Shown here one piece after another: positions 1 to 8,750 of a stretch of DNA of 64,000 bases; the stretch's first letter is position 1; each line of letters starts with the position of its first letter. The notes under the pieces are model-generated. The model was not told the DNA's origin and made no database searches. It worked only from the letters and a program-made list of their open reading frames with translations. This DNA comes from DASYGT01 sp035999365 (GTDB lineage Bacteria > Actinomycetota > Actinomycetes > Mycobacteriales > Jatrophihabitantaceae). Location: contig DASYGT010000054.1 in NCBI GenBank assembly GCA_035999365.1, positions 1 through 64,000 of the forward strand. The letters are read 5' to 3'. A program made the translations under genes and the position numbers.

Positions 1-1541
1 ACGAGCACGGTGTGCCGCGCATAGTGCGGTGCCTCAGCCTGGTCCTGGCGGATCCACGAGACCAGGTCCAGTGAGTGCCTCTCTTCGCGGTACCTCTTGT
101 TCAGCCGCATCAGCAGCAGCCACATCAGCGGGAAGAGCGTCACGACCAGCCAAGCACCCTCGGTGAACTTCACGACGGCGAATATCAGCACGACGACGGC
201 AGACGCCAGTCCGCTCGTCAGGTTGATCACCAGCTTGTGGCGCCAGCCGGCCTCGCGATGGGTGTGGTGGTACTTCGCCATGCCCAGCCCGGCCATCGTG
301 AATCCGGTGAAGACACCGATCGCATAGAACGGGATCAGCTTGTCGACGTGCGCGCCGACACCGAGTAGGAGGGCCACCGCCGCGACCATCAACACGATGA
401 TGCCGTTGCTGAACGCGAGGCGATGACCGCGCCGCGTCAATTGGCGAGGCAGGAATGAATCTTCGGCGATGAAGCTGGCCAGGAACGGGAAACCGGTGAA
501 CGGCGTGTTTGCGCCGGTGTAGAGGATCAGAGCCGTCGCGATCTGCACGATCACGAAGCCCACGTGCCCGTACCAGGCCGTGCCGAATGCGGCGCGCGCC
601 ACCTGACTGATCACCGTAGGGCTGCCGCTGCCGAAGGGGGTGGCATGAATGCGCCAGGCCAGGAACGAGACGCCGAGGACGAGGCTGCCGAGAATGACGC
701 TCATGAGCGACAGCGTGCGGCGGGCGTTCGCGCCTTCAGGTCCCTTGAAGGCGCTGACCCCGTTCGAGATCGCCTCCAGCCCGGTCAGGGACGCACCACC
801 GTTCGCGAACGCCTTCATCAGCACGAAGATCGCGAAGGCCGAGAAGACGGCGTGATGGGTGTTGGTGACGTCGATGAGTTTTGCGTGGTCGCTGGCGCTG
901 TAGTGAATGACGGGGAGATCGCCGGAGATCTCGCGTAGCACCCCGATCACGACGACGAGTCCGGCGGATGCGATGAAGAAGTACGTGGGCAACGCGAACG
1001 CCCGACCTGCCTCGCGAACGCCGCGCAGATTTCCGTAGGCGAGCAACAGGACCAGCCCGATCGTGATCGCCAAAGCGACGGTCTTCGAGTTGAGCACGGG
1101 AGCGAGCGAGGTGATGGCCGCGGTGCCAGCGGCCGCCTGCACAGCCACGGTGACGATGTAGTCGATGAGCAGGGCTACAGAGGCGATCTGGGCGATCTTC
1201 GGTCCGAAGTTCTCCCGTGCGACGACATAGGATCCGCCCGCGCGGGTATAGATCATCACGACTTCGCGGTAAGACAGTGTGGTGAGCACGAGCAGGCTGA
1301 GCACCACGGCCGTCATCGGCATCAGCAGGTGGAAACCGGCTAAGCCGAAGACGGGCAGCAGGACGAGCAGCATCTCCTCGGAGCCGTACGCAGACGAGGA
1401 GATGCAGTCGCTCGACAGAACGCCGAGCGCAGCCTTCTTGGAGAGTTTCTCCTCGCTCAGCCGCTCGCTGACCAGCGGCGGACCAAGCAGCGCGCGCTTG
1501 GCCCGATAGGAGAGTCGCTCGGGTACATCGAGGTCGGTCAC
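1..1541 (-). CDS. KimA-like (APC superfamily) potassium importer, C-terminus outside window
   Basis: Multi-pass membrane protein of the APC superfamily, read from a GTG at 1541 leftward past the window edge, so the C-terminus is missing. Translation gives an N-terminal LSSDCISSSAYGSEEMLL segment, LIDYIVTVAVQAAAGT, GANTPFTGFPFLASFIAED, FSNGIIVL and LIPFYAIGVFTGFT. These match, from memory, the Bacillus subtilis proton-coupled K+ importer KimA (YdaO) segment by segment, better than generic amino-acid permeases. At least ten hydrophobic segments are visible. It diverges from kdpD/kdpE, a potassium/turgor-sensing pair, which supports a K+ role (inference). The start is the only GTG/ATG in frame ahead of the conserved region, and no strong ribosome site precedes it. 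There is no room for a long riboswitch leader before kdpD. Alternative: amino-acid permease. Confidence 0.8.
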   Translation of the reverse strand, partial: MTDLDVPERLSYRAKRALLGPPLVSERLSEEKLSKKAALGVLSSDCISSSAYGSEEMLLVLLPVFGLAGFHLLMPMTAVVLSLLVLTTLSYREVVMIYTRAGGSYVVARENFGPKIAQIASVALLIDYIVTVAVQAAAGTAAITSLAPVLNSKTVALAITIGLVLLLAYGNLRGVREAGRAFALPTYFFIASAGLVVVIGVLREISGDLPVIHYSASDHAKLIDVTNTHHAVFSAFAIFVLMKAFANGGASLTGLEAISNGVSAFKGPEGANARRTLSLMSVILGSLVLGVSFLAWRIHATPFGSGSPTVISQVARAAFGTAWYGHVGFVIVQIATALILYTGANTPFTGFPFLASFIAEDSFLPRQLTRRGHRLAFSNGIIVLMVAAVALLLGVGAHVDKLIPFYAIGVFTGFTMAGLGMAKYHHTHREAGWRHKLVINLTSGLASAVVVLIFAVVKFTEGAWLVVTLFPLMWLLLMRLNKRYREERHSLDLVSWIRQDQAEAPHYARHTVL

Positions 1542-1710
1542 AACTGTCCAGACAACCGCTACCGCACGTGTCCCGGCTCGCAAATCGCAGATCCTCACGA
1601 CTCACTCACGCAGCGCTCACGGGCTATTGACCCGCAACGCCGAACCTCGGACTCCGCCACCCGCGGAGCGTCCGATGCAGGACACTGGTGGTGTCAGATC
1701 GGAGCACTCG

Positions 1711-4230
1711 ATGTCCGCACGCGGAACGTTGCGCATCTACCTCGGGGCAGCCCCCGGGGTAGGCAAGACGTACGCCATGCTCGACGAGGGGCAGCGCCGT
1801 GCCGGCCGCGGCGCCGACGTCGTCGTGGGCTTCGTCGAGACACACGGCCGCGAACACACCGCCACGCAGATCGACGGACTTGAAGTGATTCCGCGCCAGC
1901 ACGTGACGTACCGCGGCAGCGAATTCGACGAAATGGATCTCGACGCCGTCCTGCGCCGTCATCCGCAGGTTGCCCTCGTCGACGAGCTCGCGCATACGAA
2001 CGTGCCGGGATCGGGGGCGAACGCCAAGCGATGGCAGGACGTCGAGGCGATGCTCGACAGCGGAATCGACGTGATCAGCACGGTGAACGTGCAGCACCTC
2101 GAGTCGCTCAATGACGTCGTCACGCAGATCACCGGTGTGACGCAGCAGGAGACGGTTCCCGACTCAGTGGTGCGTGCGGCCGAGCAGGTCGAGCTGATCG
2201 ACATGACACCGGAAGCGCTGCGCCGTCGCATGGCGCACGGCAACATCTACCCGCCGGAAAAGGTCGACGCGGCGCTCGGCAACTACTTCCGTCCCGGCAA
2301 CCTCACGGCGCTGCGCGAGTTGGCGCTGCTCTGGCTGGCCGACCGCGTCGAGGAAGGAATGCAGCGCTACCGCGAGCAGCACGGCATCACCGGCACGTGG
2401 GAGACGCGCGAACGCATCGTCGTCGCTCTGACGGGCGGACCCGAGGGAGAGGCACTCGTCCGCCGCGCGGCACGCATCGCTGCCCGCGTCGCGCGTGGCG
2501 AGCTGATGGCCGTCCACGTTTCGCGAAGTGACGGTCTTGCCCAGGCCGGCCTCGCCGCGTTGCAGAGCCAGCGGCTACTCGTTGAATCGCTCGGCGGGAC
2601 CTACCACTCCGTCATCGGCGACAACGTGCCGCGCGCGCTACTCGATTTTGCACGCTCCGTCGACGCGACACAGATCGTGCTCGGGGCATCTCGGCGCAAC
2701 CCTTGGCTCGCCGCGCTCGGCGGTCCAGGGACGGGTGCGACGGTGACGCGGCTGTCAGGTTCGATCGACGTGCACATGGTCAGTCATGACTATGCCCGGC
2801 ACGGGCGTTCGCTTCCGGCGCTCGGGTATGGCCTGACGCCGCGGCGGCGGCTCATCGGGCTGGCCTGCGCCACCGTATTGCTCGTGGCCGCGACGCTCAC
2901 GTTGACCGCGTTGCGCTCACGTACGACGTTCGCCAGCGACCTGTCGATCTACCTCTTCATCGTCGTCGTCACGAGCCTGATAGGCGGGTTCTACCCTGCA
3001 CTCGGCGCTGCGGTTGCCGGAAGCCTGCTGCTGAACTACTACTTCGCGCCGCCGATACACACCTTCACGATCGCGCACGGCGACAACATCCTGGCGCTGC
3101 TGATCTTCCTCCTCGTCGCCCTGCTGGTGTCACGGGTTGTCGATGTGTCTGCGCGGCGATCCTCGCTTGCGGCGCGTGCGAGCGCGGAGGCCGAGACGCT
3201 CTCCACCCTCGCCGGCAGCCTGCTGCGCGGCGAGCAGTCACTGCCTGCGTTGTTGGACCGGGTGCGCGAGACATTCGGGATGCGCAGTGTGAGCCTGCTC
3301 GAGCGAGGCGAAGGCTCGTCCGGCTGGGCGGTAGTGGCGTCGGTCGGATCGGACGCACCGAACAGGCCGGGTGACGGTGACTGCGTAGCCGAGGTCGACG
3401 AGCGACAGCTGCTGGTCCTTCGTGGCCACCTGCTTCCCGCCGAGGACCAGCGCGTACTGACTGCCTTCGCCGCGCAGGTGGCAGTGGCCTACCAGCAGCG
3501 ACAGCTGGCCGAGGCAGTCCGGTCCGTCGAACCGCTGGCTGAATCCGAGCGGGCGCGAACGGCACTGCTCAATGCGGTCAGTCACGACCTGCGCACCCCG
3601 CTGGCATCGGCGAAGGCGTCTGTGTCCAGCCTGCGCGCCGGCGACGTGTCGTGGTCGGAGGCCGACCGGCGCGAGCTGCTGGGCAACGCCGACCAGGCGT
3701 TGGACCGGCTCACCGACCTTGTGACGAATCTGCTCGACCTCTCGCGTCTGCAGGCCGGCGTGCTCCCGGTTCTTGCCGTTCCGGTCGGCCTGGACGATGT
3801 GGTGGCGAGGGCACTCGATCATGCAGCGGACCCGGACAGCCGGATCGAGGTGGACATTCCGAGCGACCTTCCCGCCGTCTGCGCCGATGCGGGGCTGCTG
3901 GAAAGGGTGATCGCCAACCTGGTGCAGAACGCGGTGCGGTACTCGCCCGACGGCGTCCCCGTCCGTCTGGCAGGCAGCACCCACGCGGGGCGGGTCGAGC
4001 TGCGGGTGATCGACCGCGGTCCGGGCATCTCCCCCGCCAACGCCGAGTCGGTGTTCGGCGCGTTCCAGCGCCTGAACGACTCACCCACGCCGGGCACCGG
4101 AGTCGGACTCGGGCTGGCCATCGCCCGCGGGTTCACCGAGGCCATGGGTGGGACGGTCGCGGCGGAGGAGACACCCGGTGGCGGCGCCACCCTGGTCGTC
4201 GGCCTGACGGCGGCGGCGGGTGAAAGATGA
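1711..4230 (+). CDS. kdpD: Osmosensitive K+ sensor histidine kinase KdpD
   Basis: Membrane sensor kinase (839 aa) that normally phosphorylates KdpE in response to low K+ or turgor. Order: N-terminal KdpD domain with Walker A GAAPGVGKT (about residues 12-20) and VDELAHTN; a UspA-like domain; four closely spaced hydrophobic helices (about 385-480, DUF4118 type); a GAF-like stretch; HisKA with the phosphoacceptor in SHDLRTP (His625); and HATPase boxes NAVRYSPDG, DRGPGIS and GTGVGLGLA. The ATG at 1711 is chosen because GGAG lies six bases upstream and the protein then begins right at the family core. A TTG at 1627 would add 28 unrelated residues. A small inverted repeat (1652-1657/1663-1668) lies in the leader. 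It overlaps kdpE by four bases (ATGA). No kdpFABC is visible. Confidence 0.95.
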   Translation: MSARGTLRIYLGAAPGVGKTYAMLDEGQRRAGRGADVVVGFVETHGREHTATQIDGLEVIPRQHVTYRGSEFDEMDLDAVLRRHPQVALVDELAHTNVPGSGANAKRWQDVEAMLDSGIDVISTVNVQHLESLNDVVTQITGVTQQETVPDSVVRAAEQVELIDMTPEALRRRMAHGNIYPPEKVDAALGNYFRPGNLTALRELALLWLADRVEEGMQRYREQHGITGTWETRERIVVALTGGPEGEALVRRAARIAARVARGELMAVHVSRSDGLAQAGLAALQSQRLLVESLGGTYHSVIGDNVPRALLDFARSVDATQIVLGASRRNPWLAALGGPGTGATVTRLSGSIDVHMVSHDYARHGRSLPALGYGLTPRRRLIGLACATVLLVAATLTLTALRSRTTFASDLSIYLFIVVVTSLIGGFYPALGAAVAGSLLLNYYFAPPIHTFTIAHGDNILALLIFLLVALLVSRVVDVSARRSSLAARASAEAETLSTLAGSLLRGEQSLPALLDRVRETFGMRSVSLLERGEGSSGWAVVASVGSDAPNRPGDGDCVAEVDERQLLVLRGHLLPAEDQRVLTAFAAQVAVAYQQRQLAEAVRSVEPLAESERARTALLNAVSHDLRTPLASAKASVSSLRAGDVSWSEADRRELLGNADQALDRLTDLVTNLLDLSRLQAGVLPVLAVPVGLDDVVARALDHAADPDSRIEVDIPSDLPAVCADAGLLERVIANLVQNAVRYSPDGVPVRLAGSTHAGRVELRVIDRGPGISPANAESVFGAFQRLNDSPTPGTGVGLGLAIARGFTEAMGGTVAAEETPGGGATLVVGLTAAAGER

Positions 4231-4904
4231 CGCGCGTCCTCGTCGTCGACGACGAGCGCACGCTGCTTCGGGCGCTCGCGATGAACCTCACCGCGCGTGG
4301 CTTCGAGGTGATCGAAGCCGACAACGGCACCCGCGCGTTGAGCGCCGCCGCGGCACGTGAACCCGATGTGGTGATCCTCGATCTGGGGCTGCCTGACATC
4401 AGCGGCATGGACGTGATCCGCGGTCTGCGGGCGTACTCCACGACGCCGATCATCGTTCTGTCAGCGCGGACGGGAAGTAGCGACAAGGTGACCGCCCTCG
4501 ACCTCGGGGCCGACGACTACGTCACCAAACCCTTCAGCATCGACGAGCTCCTGGCCCGCTTGCGTGCGGCCACTCGCCGCGCCGGCATCAACGAGGCGAT
4601 AGCACCGGTTCGGATCGGCTCGACGCTCGTCGACCTGGACGCGAAGCTGGTCACCGACTCCTCCGGCGACAGGATTCACCTGACGCCGACGGAATGGCAC
4701 CTGCTCGAAGCTCTTGTGCGCCGGCCCGGGATGTTGGTGACCGGTAGAGCGCTGCTCACCGAACTGCGCGGAACACCCGATCACACCGACCCGAGCTACT
4801 TGCGCATCTACATGGCCCAGCTACGCCGCAAGCTCGAGCCCGAGCCAAGCCGTCCACGACATCTACTCACCGAACCCGGGATGGGTTACCGGTTTCAGCC
4901 CTGA
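4227..4904 (+). CDS. kdpE: KdpE-type OmpR-family response regulator
   Basis: Two-component response regulator, 225 aa. The receiver domain has the acidic pair in VDDE near the N-terminus, phosphoacceptor Asp52 (VVILDLGLPD), the conserved Ser/Thr region LSART and Lys in YVTKPF. The C-terminal half is an OmpR-type winged helix (LTPTEWHLLEALVRRPG, then YLRIYMAQLRRKLEPEPSRP and GMGYRF). It starts on the ATG overlapping the kdpD stop (ATGA), the classic translationally coupled arrangement, so KdpD is its cognate kinase. In enterobacteria KdpE activates kdpFABC. Here the divergent KimA-like transporter is the obvious local target (inference). It ends 16 bases from the convergent hydrolase gene. Confidence 0.95.
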   Translation: MTRVLVVDDERTLLRALAMNLTARGFEVIEADNGTRALSAAAAREPDVVILDLGLPDISGMDVIRGLRAYSTTPIIVLSARTGSSDKVTALDLGADDYVTKPFSIDELLARLRAATRRAGINEAIAPVRIGSTLVDLDAKLVTDSSGDRIHLTPTEWHLLEALVRRPGMLVTGRALLTELRGTPDHTDPSYLRIYMAQLRRKLEPEPSRPRHLLTEPGMGYRFQP

Positions 4905-4920
4905 GCCGCCACGGCGCCGA

Positions 4921-5856
4921 TCAGGCCGTTGCGTACGCCCGGCGCAGCGACTCGGCGGTCTTCGCCTGGTATCGCCGCGCCGAGGGCAGCAACCGTGACG
5001 GTGAGTACGTCGAGCCGTGGATGTGGCCGGCCGCGCGGATGAGCTCAACCTCCACCCCAGCCTCGCGCAACCGCCGCGCGTAGCTCTCGCCGTCGTCGCG
5101 CAGCGGGTCGTACTCGCAGGTGAGGATCGTCGCAGGCGGCAGCCCGCTCAGATCGTCGGCAAGCAGCGGCGACACGTACGGCTGGGTCCGGTCGACATCC
5201 GGCGGCAGGTAGTAGTCGTTGCCCTGCTTCAGCGCGTCGTAGGTGACGATGTAGCCACTCGCCAGTTGCCTCAGCGAGGGTTGGCTCATCGTCATGTCGA
5301 GGCCGGGGATCTCCAGCATCTGGAACATGATCGCCGGGCCGCTGCGGTCGCGCGCCATCAAGGTCGCCACAGCCGCGAGCGTGCCGCCGCACGAGACCCC
5401 ACCCACCGACACGCGGTCGACCTCGATCCGCAGCTCGTCGGCACCGGACACCGCCCACTCGAGTACCGCGTAGTAGTCCTCCGCGGCCGTGGGCCAGGTG
5501 TGTTCCGGCGCGCGGCGGTAGTCGATGGACAGCACGCGACACTGCGCCGCCCATGCGTATCGCCGGGCTGTCGGGTCGACCTGATCGAGGTTGCCGCTCC
5601 AGTAGGACCCGCCGTGTGCGAACAGGTGCAGCGGCGTCGGCCTGTCGTTCGACGGACGGTATGACCGCACCGTGATCGAGCCACCGTCGACGGGGACCTG
5701 CAGGTCCTCGACCACCAGTCCGGCGGTCGAGGCGGGCGGCGCAGGCGTCTTGCTCTGCTCCTCTGCCCGCCGGATGTCGACGGGTCGCTCGTCGAGCACG
5801 TCGAAATGATCCGATGCCGCCTTGCACATCACCCACAGATACGGCCGCAGACCCAC
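4921..5856 (-). CDS. HSL-family alpha/beta hydrolase (esterase/lipase-like)
   Basis: Cytosolic hydrolase, 311 aa, of the hormone-sensitive-lipase group. Visible elements are the oxyanion motif as HGGSYWSG, the nucleophile elbow GVSCGG (Ser in G-x-S-x-G), the acid in CEYDPLRDDG and the base in AGHIHG. The GTG at 5856 is chosen because a purine-rich site (GAGGGGGG) lies about six bases upstream. Longer readings overlap the upstream gene. It is the last gene of a minus-strand group with the IorAB-type hydroxylase genes, 38 bases downstream of the Fe-S subunit, so the hydrolase and hydroxylase may act on the same heterocyclic or ester substrate (inference). The substrate cannot be read from the sequence. 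Confidence 0.85.
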   Translation of the reverse strand: MGLRPYLWVMCKAASDHFDVLDERPVDIRRAEEQSKTPAPPASTAGLVVEDLQVPVDGGSITVRSYRPSNDRPTPLHLFAHGGSYWSGNLDQVDPTARRYAWAAQCRVLSIDYRRAPEHTWPTAAEDYYAVLEWAVSGADELRIEVDRVSVGGVSCGGTLAAVATLMARDRSGPAIMFQMLEIPGLDMTMSQPSLRQLASGYIVTYDALKQGNDYYLPPDVDRTQPYVSPLLADDLSGLPPATILTCEYDPLRDDGESYARRLREAGVEVELIRAAGHIHGSTYSPSRLLPSARRYQAKTAESLRRAYATA

Positions 5857-5894
5857 GCCTCGCCCCCCTCTTGCCCGGGAGCCTAAGGCAGTGA

Positions 5895-6371
5895 CTACAT
5901 CTGTGCCGCTGCGGTCTTGATCGCCTCGCGAATGCGGACGTAGGTGCCGCAACGGCAGATGTTGCGAATCTCATCCAGGTCGGCGTCGGTGATCTCACGA
6001 CCTTCCGCATGGATCTGGCGGACTTTCGCGACCGCGGTCATGATCTGCCCTGGCTGGCAGTAACCGCATTGCGCGACGTCGAGGTCCAGCCACGCCTGCT
6101 GCATCGGATGCAGGTCGGCTCCGACAGTTGCCGCCAGACCCTCGATCGTCGTGATCTCGTCTGTCGGCGCGACGTCACCGACAGGGACGGCGCAGGGGTT
6201 GAACGCCTTGCCGTTGATGTGGCTGGTGCACGCCCGGCACACCTCGAGTCCACAGCCGTACTTCGGCCCGTGGATGCCGAGCAGGTCGCGCAGTACCCAG
6301 AGCAGCCGGACGTCGTCCGGAACGTCGACACTCACCTGCTCGCCGTTGACGATGAACGTGTGCTGCGGCAC
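5895..6371 (-). CDS. (2Fe-2S) small subunit of IorAB-type molybdenum hydroxylase
   Basis: Electron-transfer subunit, 158 aa, of a xanthine-oxidase-family molybdoenzyme, isoquinoline 1-oxidoreductase alpha type. The N-terminal plant-ferredoxin fold carries one cluster: CGLEVCRAC with a fourth Cys in NPCAVP. The C-terminal helical domain carries the second cluster: CGYCQPGQIM and CRCGTYVRI. All eight cysteines are present and the length is normal for the family. The start ATG lies nine bases after the large-subunit stop, so the two are cotranscribed. There is no signal peptide of its own. Like other small subunits it would be exported, if at all, together with the Tat-signal-bearing large subunit. 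Coupling to a particular electron acceptor is not visible. Confidence 0.9.
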   Translation of the reverse strand: MPQHTFIVNGEQVSVDVPDDVRLLWVLRDLLGIHGPKYGCGLEVCRACTSHINGKAFNPCAVPVGDVAPTDEITTIEGLAATVGADLHPMQQAWLDLDVAQCGYCQPGQIMTAVAKVRQIHAEGREITDADLDEIRNICRCGTYVRIREAIKTAAAQM

Positions 6372-6380
6372 GGGGGCTCC

Positions 6381-8678
6381 TCAGAATGCGTTGGCCAGGC
6401 CGTCGGTCGGCGACTGCGGCAGGGGTGGCACGAGCGGGATCGGGGTGAAGCCGAGCGGGTCGAGGTGGTTGATCGGAAACACCGTCGGCATCGTGCCGGT
6501 CGCCCGCGCGTACGCACACGCGACGGCCGCCATCGACGCGGCAACGCCGAATTCGCCCGCGCCACCGGGGCTCTGCGAGGTCGCCGGCATCACGATGACC
6601 TGAACGTCCGTCGGGACGTTCCACTGCCGCGTGTAGTAGTAGTTGTCCCAACTGCCTTCAAGCGGGATGCCGTTCTTGAAGTGCAGGCTCGAGGTCAGGG
6701 TCTGGGCGATGCCGTCCATGATGCCGCCCTGCATCTGCGCCTCGAGGCCGCGTGGATTGATCGGCAGCCCGACGTCGACCGCGAAGACGGCCTTGGTGAC
6801 GCGGGGGCCGGTGACTCCGTCGGCGATGGGTCGGTTCACGGTCGCGGGCGTGCAGTCGATCTCGACCAGGCAGGCACACACGCCCTTGTACTCGGTGTGG
6901 AACGCGATGCCCTGCGCGGTGCCCGGCGCCATCGCCCGTCCCCAGTTCCCCACCTGCGCAACCTTGTCCAGGACGGCGCGCGACCGGGCACTCTTCAGGA
7001 ACGTGTGGCGGAACTGGTACGGGTCTCGCCCCATGCGCAGCGCGAGCTGATCGATCATGAGTTCCTGCGCGGTGCGCACGTCCGGCGAGTAGATGTTGCG
7101 CATGCTGCCGGTGTGGAATCCGAGGTCGACCTCGTTGAGGAGCTGCGTCGTGATGCCGAAGTTGTAGGGCGTGGTCTGGGTCAGTTCGAAGATCGATTCG
7201 GAGAAACCGAGATTGCCTTCCGGCAGCTTCGCCGCCATGGCACTGAGGATCTCGCCCAGGCCGTGCGTGAAGTCCGTCGAGACGCTCGTGTGGCGCTGCT
7301 CGAAGCTGAAGACGTTGTTGGCGTTGTACGACGCCCGCACGCGGTTGGTCGCCATGGGATGCGTCCGGCCGTGCCTGAAGTCGTCGGTGCGGTGCCACAT
7401 CAGCTTGACGGGCTTGCCCATCGCCTTCGAGATCTCGGCGGCTTCGAGTGCAGCATCGAAGAACAGATGCCGGCCGAAGGAACCGCCGCTCGAGATGACG
7501 TGGACCTTCACCTTGTCGATTCCGAGCCCGAGCTTCAGCGCGATCGTCTCCTGCGCGACGATCGGCGACTTGAGGGGGGACCAGATCTCGGCACTGTCGG
7601 CGCGGACGTCGGCGATCGCTGCATTGGTCTCGAGCGGGCTGTTGCTGCGGAAGTAGAAGACGAAGTCCCCGTCGATGGTCTTGGTCCCGAGGCCGAGCTT
7701 CGGCACGAGAAGGGGGATCTCGGCTTTGCGCAGCTCAGCGAGCACGTCGGCGTCCGACTTGCTGTCTTCGGTGCCCGGCCCCCACGTCACGTTCAGCGCA
7801 TCCACGGCGTCGATGCACTGACCGAAGGTCGCGCCGCGTACAGCGACACCGGTCGACACGATCGCCACATCGGTGATGCCCGGCATCGCCTGCACGGTGG
7901 CGAGGTTCGCCACCGACTTCACCGTGCCGTTGATCGTCGGTGGCCGGCACACCATGGTCGGGAGGGCGTTCGGCACATCCATGTCCATCACGAACGTCTT
8001 GCGGCCGGTGACGATGTCGTGGGCATCGAGCCGGCTCTGCGCCTTACCGATGACGTCGAATTTCGATGTCGGTTTGAGCGTTGCCGGCAGCGTCGTCGTC
8101 TGGCTCGCCGCTGCCTGCACGGCCAGTGATCCGTACGACGCATGCTGCCCGCTCGGACCGTTGACGACACCGTTCGACGTCGTGCACGTTCCGGGCGACA
8201 CCTTCCAGTTCTTCGCGGCGGTGTTCACCAACCGCTGTCGTGCGGTGGCTGCCGCATGCCGCACCGGTGTGTAGATCGATCTGATCGAGTTCGAGCCGCC
8301 GGTGAGTTGGTTGAAGACGAGTTCGGGACGGGCATCGGCGAGGGTGATGTGCACGTTCTCGACGGCGAGGTCGAGTTCCTCAGCGATGATCATCGCGGTT
8401 GCGGTGGAGATGCCCTGCCCCACCTCGGCGCGCGGCAACGCGAAGGACGCCGTGCTGTCGGTGTTGATCTGAATCGCGATCTTGTTCGAGGTGGGCATCG
8501 AGGCGAGCACCAGGAGATCGCCCAGATCGAACAGGTCGGCCGGTTCGGGTGCGGAAGGAACCGCGGCCCCGGCCGCCTCGGGATGGGCCGCCACTGCGAG
8601 GTCGGCTGCAGCCACCAACGTGGGCGCTGCGATCAGGTATCCCAGGAAGCGCCGTCGAGAGGTGCCGTCGTCTTTCAT
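6381..8678 (-). CDS. Molybdopterin large subunit, IorB-type aldehyde/N-heterocycle oxidoreductase, Tat-exported
   Basis: Catalytic subunit, 765 aa, of the two-subunit molybdenum hydroxylase. The N-terminus is a Tat signal (SRRRFLGYLIAAPTLVAAA), so the enzyme acts outside the cytoplasmic membrane. Motifs: RAEVGQGISTATAMIIAEELD (cofactor region), QLTGGSNSIRS, and near the C-terminus PGGAGEFGVAASMAAVACAYA, holding the conserved active-site Glu in GEFG. There is no fused cytochrome domain. It begins on an ATG with GGAGG five bases upstream. With the Fe-S subunit it resembles isoquinoline 1-oxidoreductase and membrane aldehyde dehydrogenases of that class, and the sequence cannot discriminate the substrate. 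No FAD subunit or XdhC-like maturation factor is in the window. A 706-codon open frame on the other strand is a composition shadow. Confidence 0.88.
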   Translation of the reverse strand: MKDDGTSRRRFLGYLIAAPTLVAAADLAVAAHPEAAGAAVPSAPEPADLFDLGDLLVLASMPTSNKIAIQINTDSTASFALPRAEVGQGISTATAMIIAEELDLAVENVHITLADARPELVFNQLTGGSNSIRSIYTPVRHAAATARQRLVNTAAKNWKVSPGTCTTSNGVVNGPSGQHASYGSLAVQAAASQTTTLPATLKPTSKFDVIGKAQSRLDAHDIVTGRKTFVMDMDVPNALPTMVCRPPTINGTVKSVANLATVQAMPGITDVAIVSTGVAVRGATFGQCIDAVDALNVTWGPGTEDSKSDADVLAELRKAEIPLLVPKLGLGTKTIDGDFVFYFRSNSPLETNAAIADVRADSAEIWSPLKSPIVAQETIALKLGLGIDKVKVHVISSGGSFGRHLFFDAALEAAEISKAMGKPVKLMWHRTDDFRHGRTHPMATNRVRASYNANNVFSFEQRHTSVSTDFTHGLGEILSAMAAKLPEGNLGFSESIFELTQTTPYNFGITTQLLNEVDLGFHTGSMRNIYSPDVRTAQELMIDQLALRMGRDPYQFRHTFLKSARSRAVLDKVAQVGNWGRAMAPGTAQGIAFHTEYKGVCACLVEIDCTPATVNRPIADGVTGPRVTKAVFAVDVGLPINPRGLEAQMQGGIMDGIAQTLTSSLHFKNGIPLEGSWDNYYYTRQWNVPTDVQVIVMPATSQSPGGAGEFGVAASMAAVACAYARATGTMPTVFPINHLDPLGFTPIPLVPPLPQSPTDGLANAF

Positions 8679-8750
8679 ACCGCCTCCGCAGTCTTCAGTG
8701 ACCGGGTAGTCATTCGGACCGTAGACGGCAAATCGCCCATCCGCAATTCT

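Noticed and set aside
1542..1710. c-di-AMP (ydaO-type) riboswitch ahead of the KimA-like gene
   Set aside because: Fewer than 170 bases separate the divergent genes and no ydaO-like pairing pattern is seen; the KimA-like start also has almost no leader.
6009..8129. A 706-codon open frame on the plus strand opposite the molybdenum hydroxylase genes
   Set aside because: Its residues are Arg/His/Asp/Val-rich with no motif, while the minus strand encodes complete cofactor motifs. Typical GC-rich antisense shadow.
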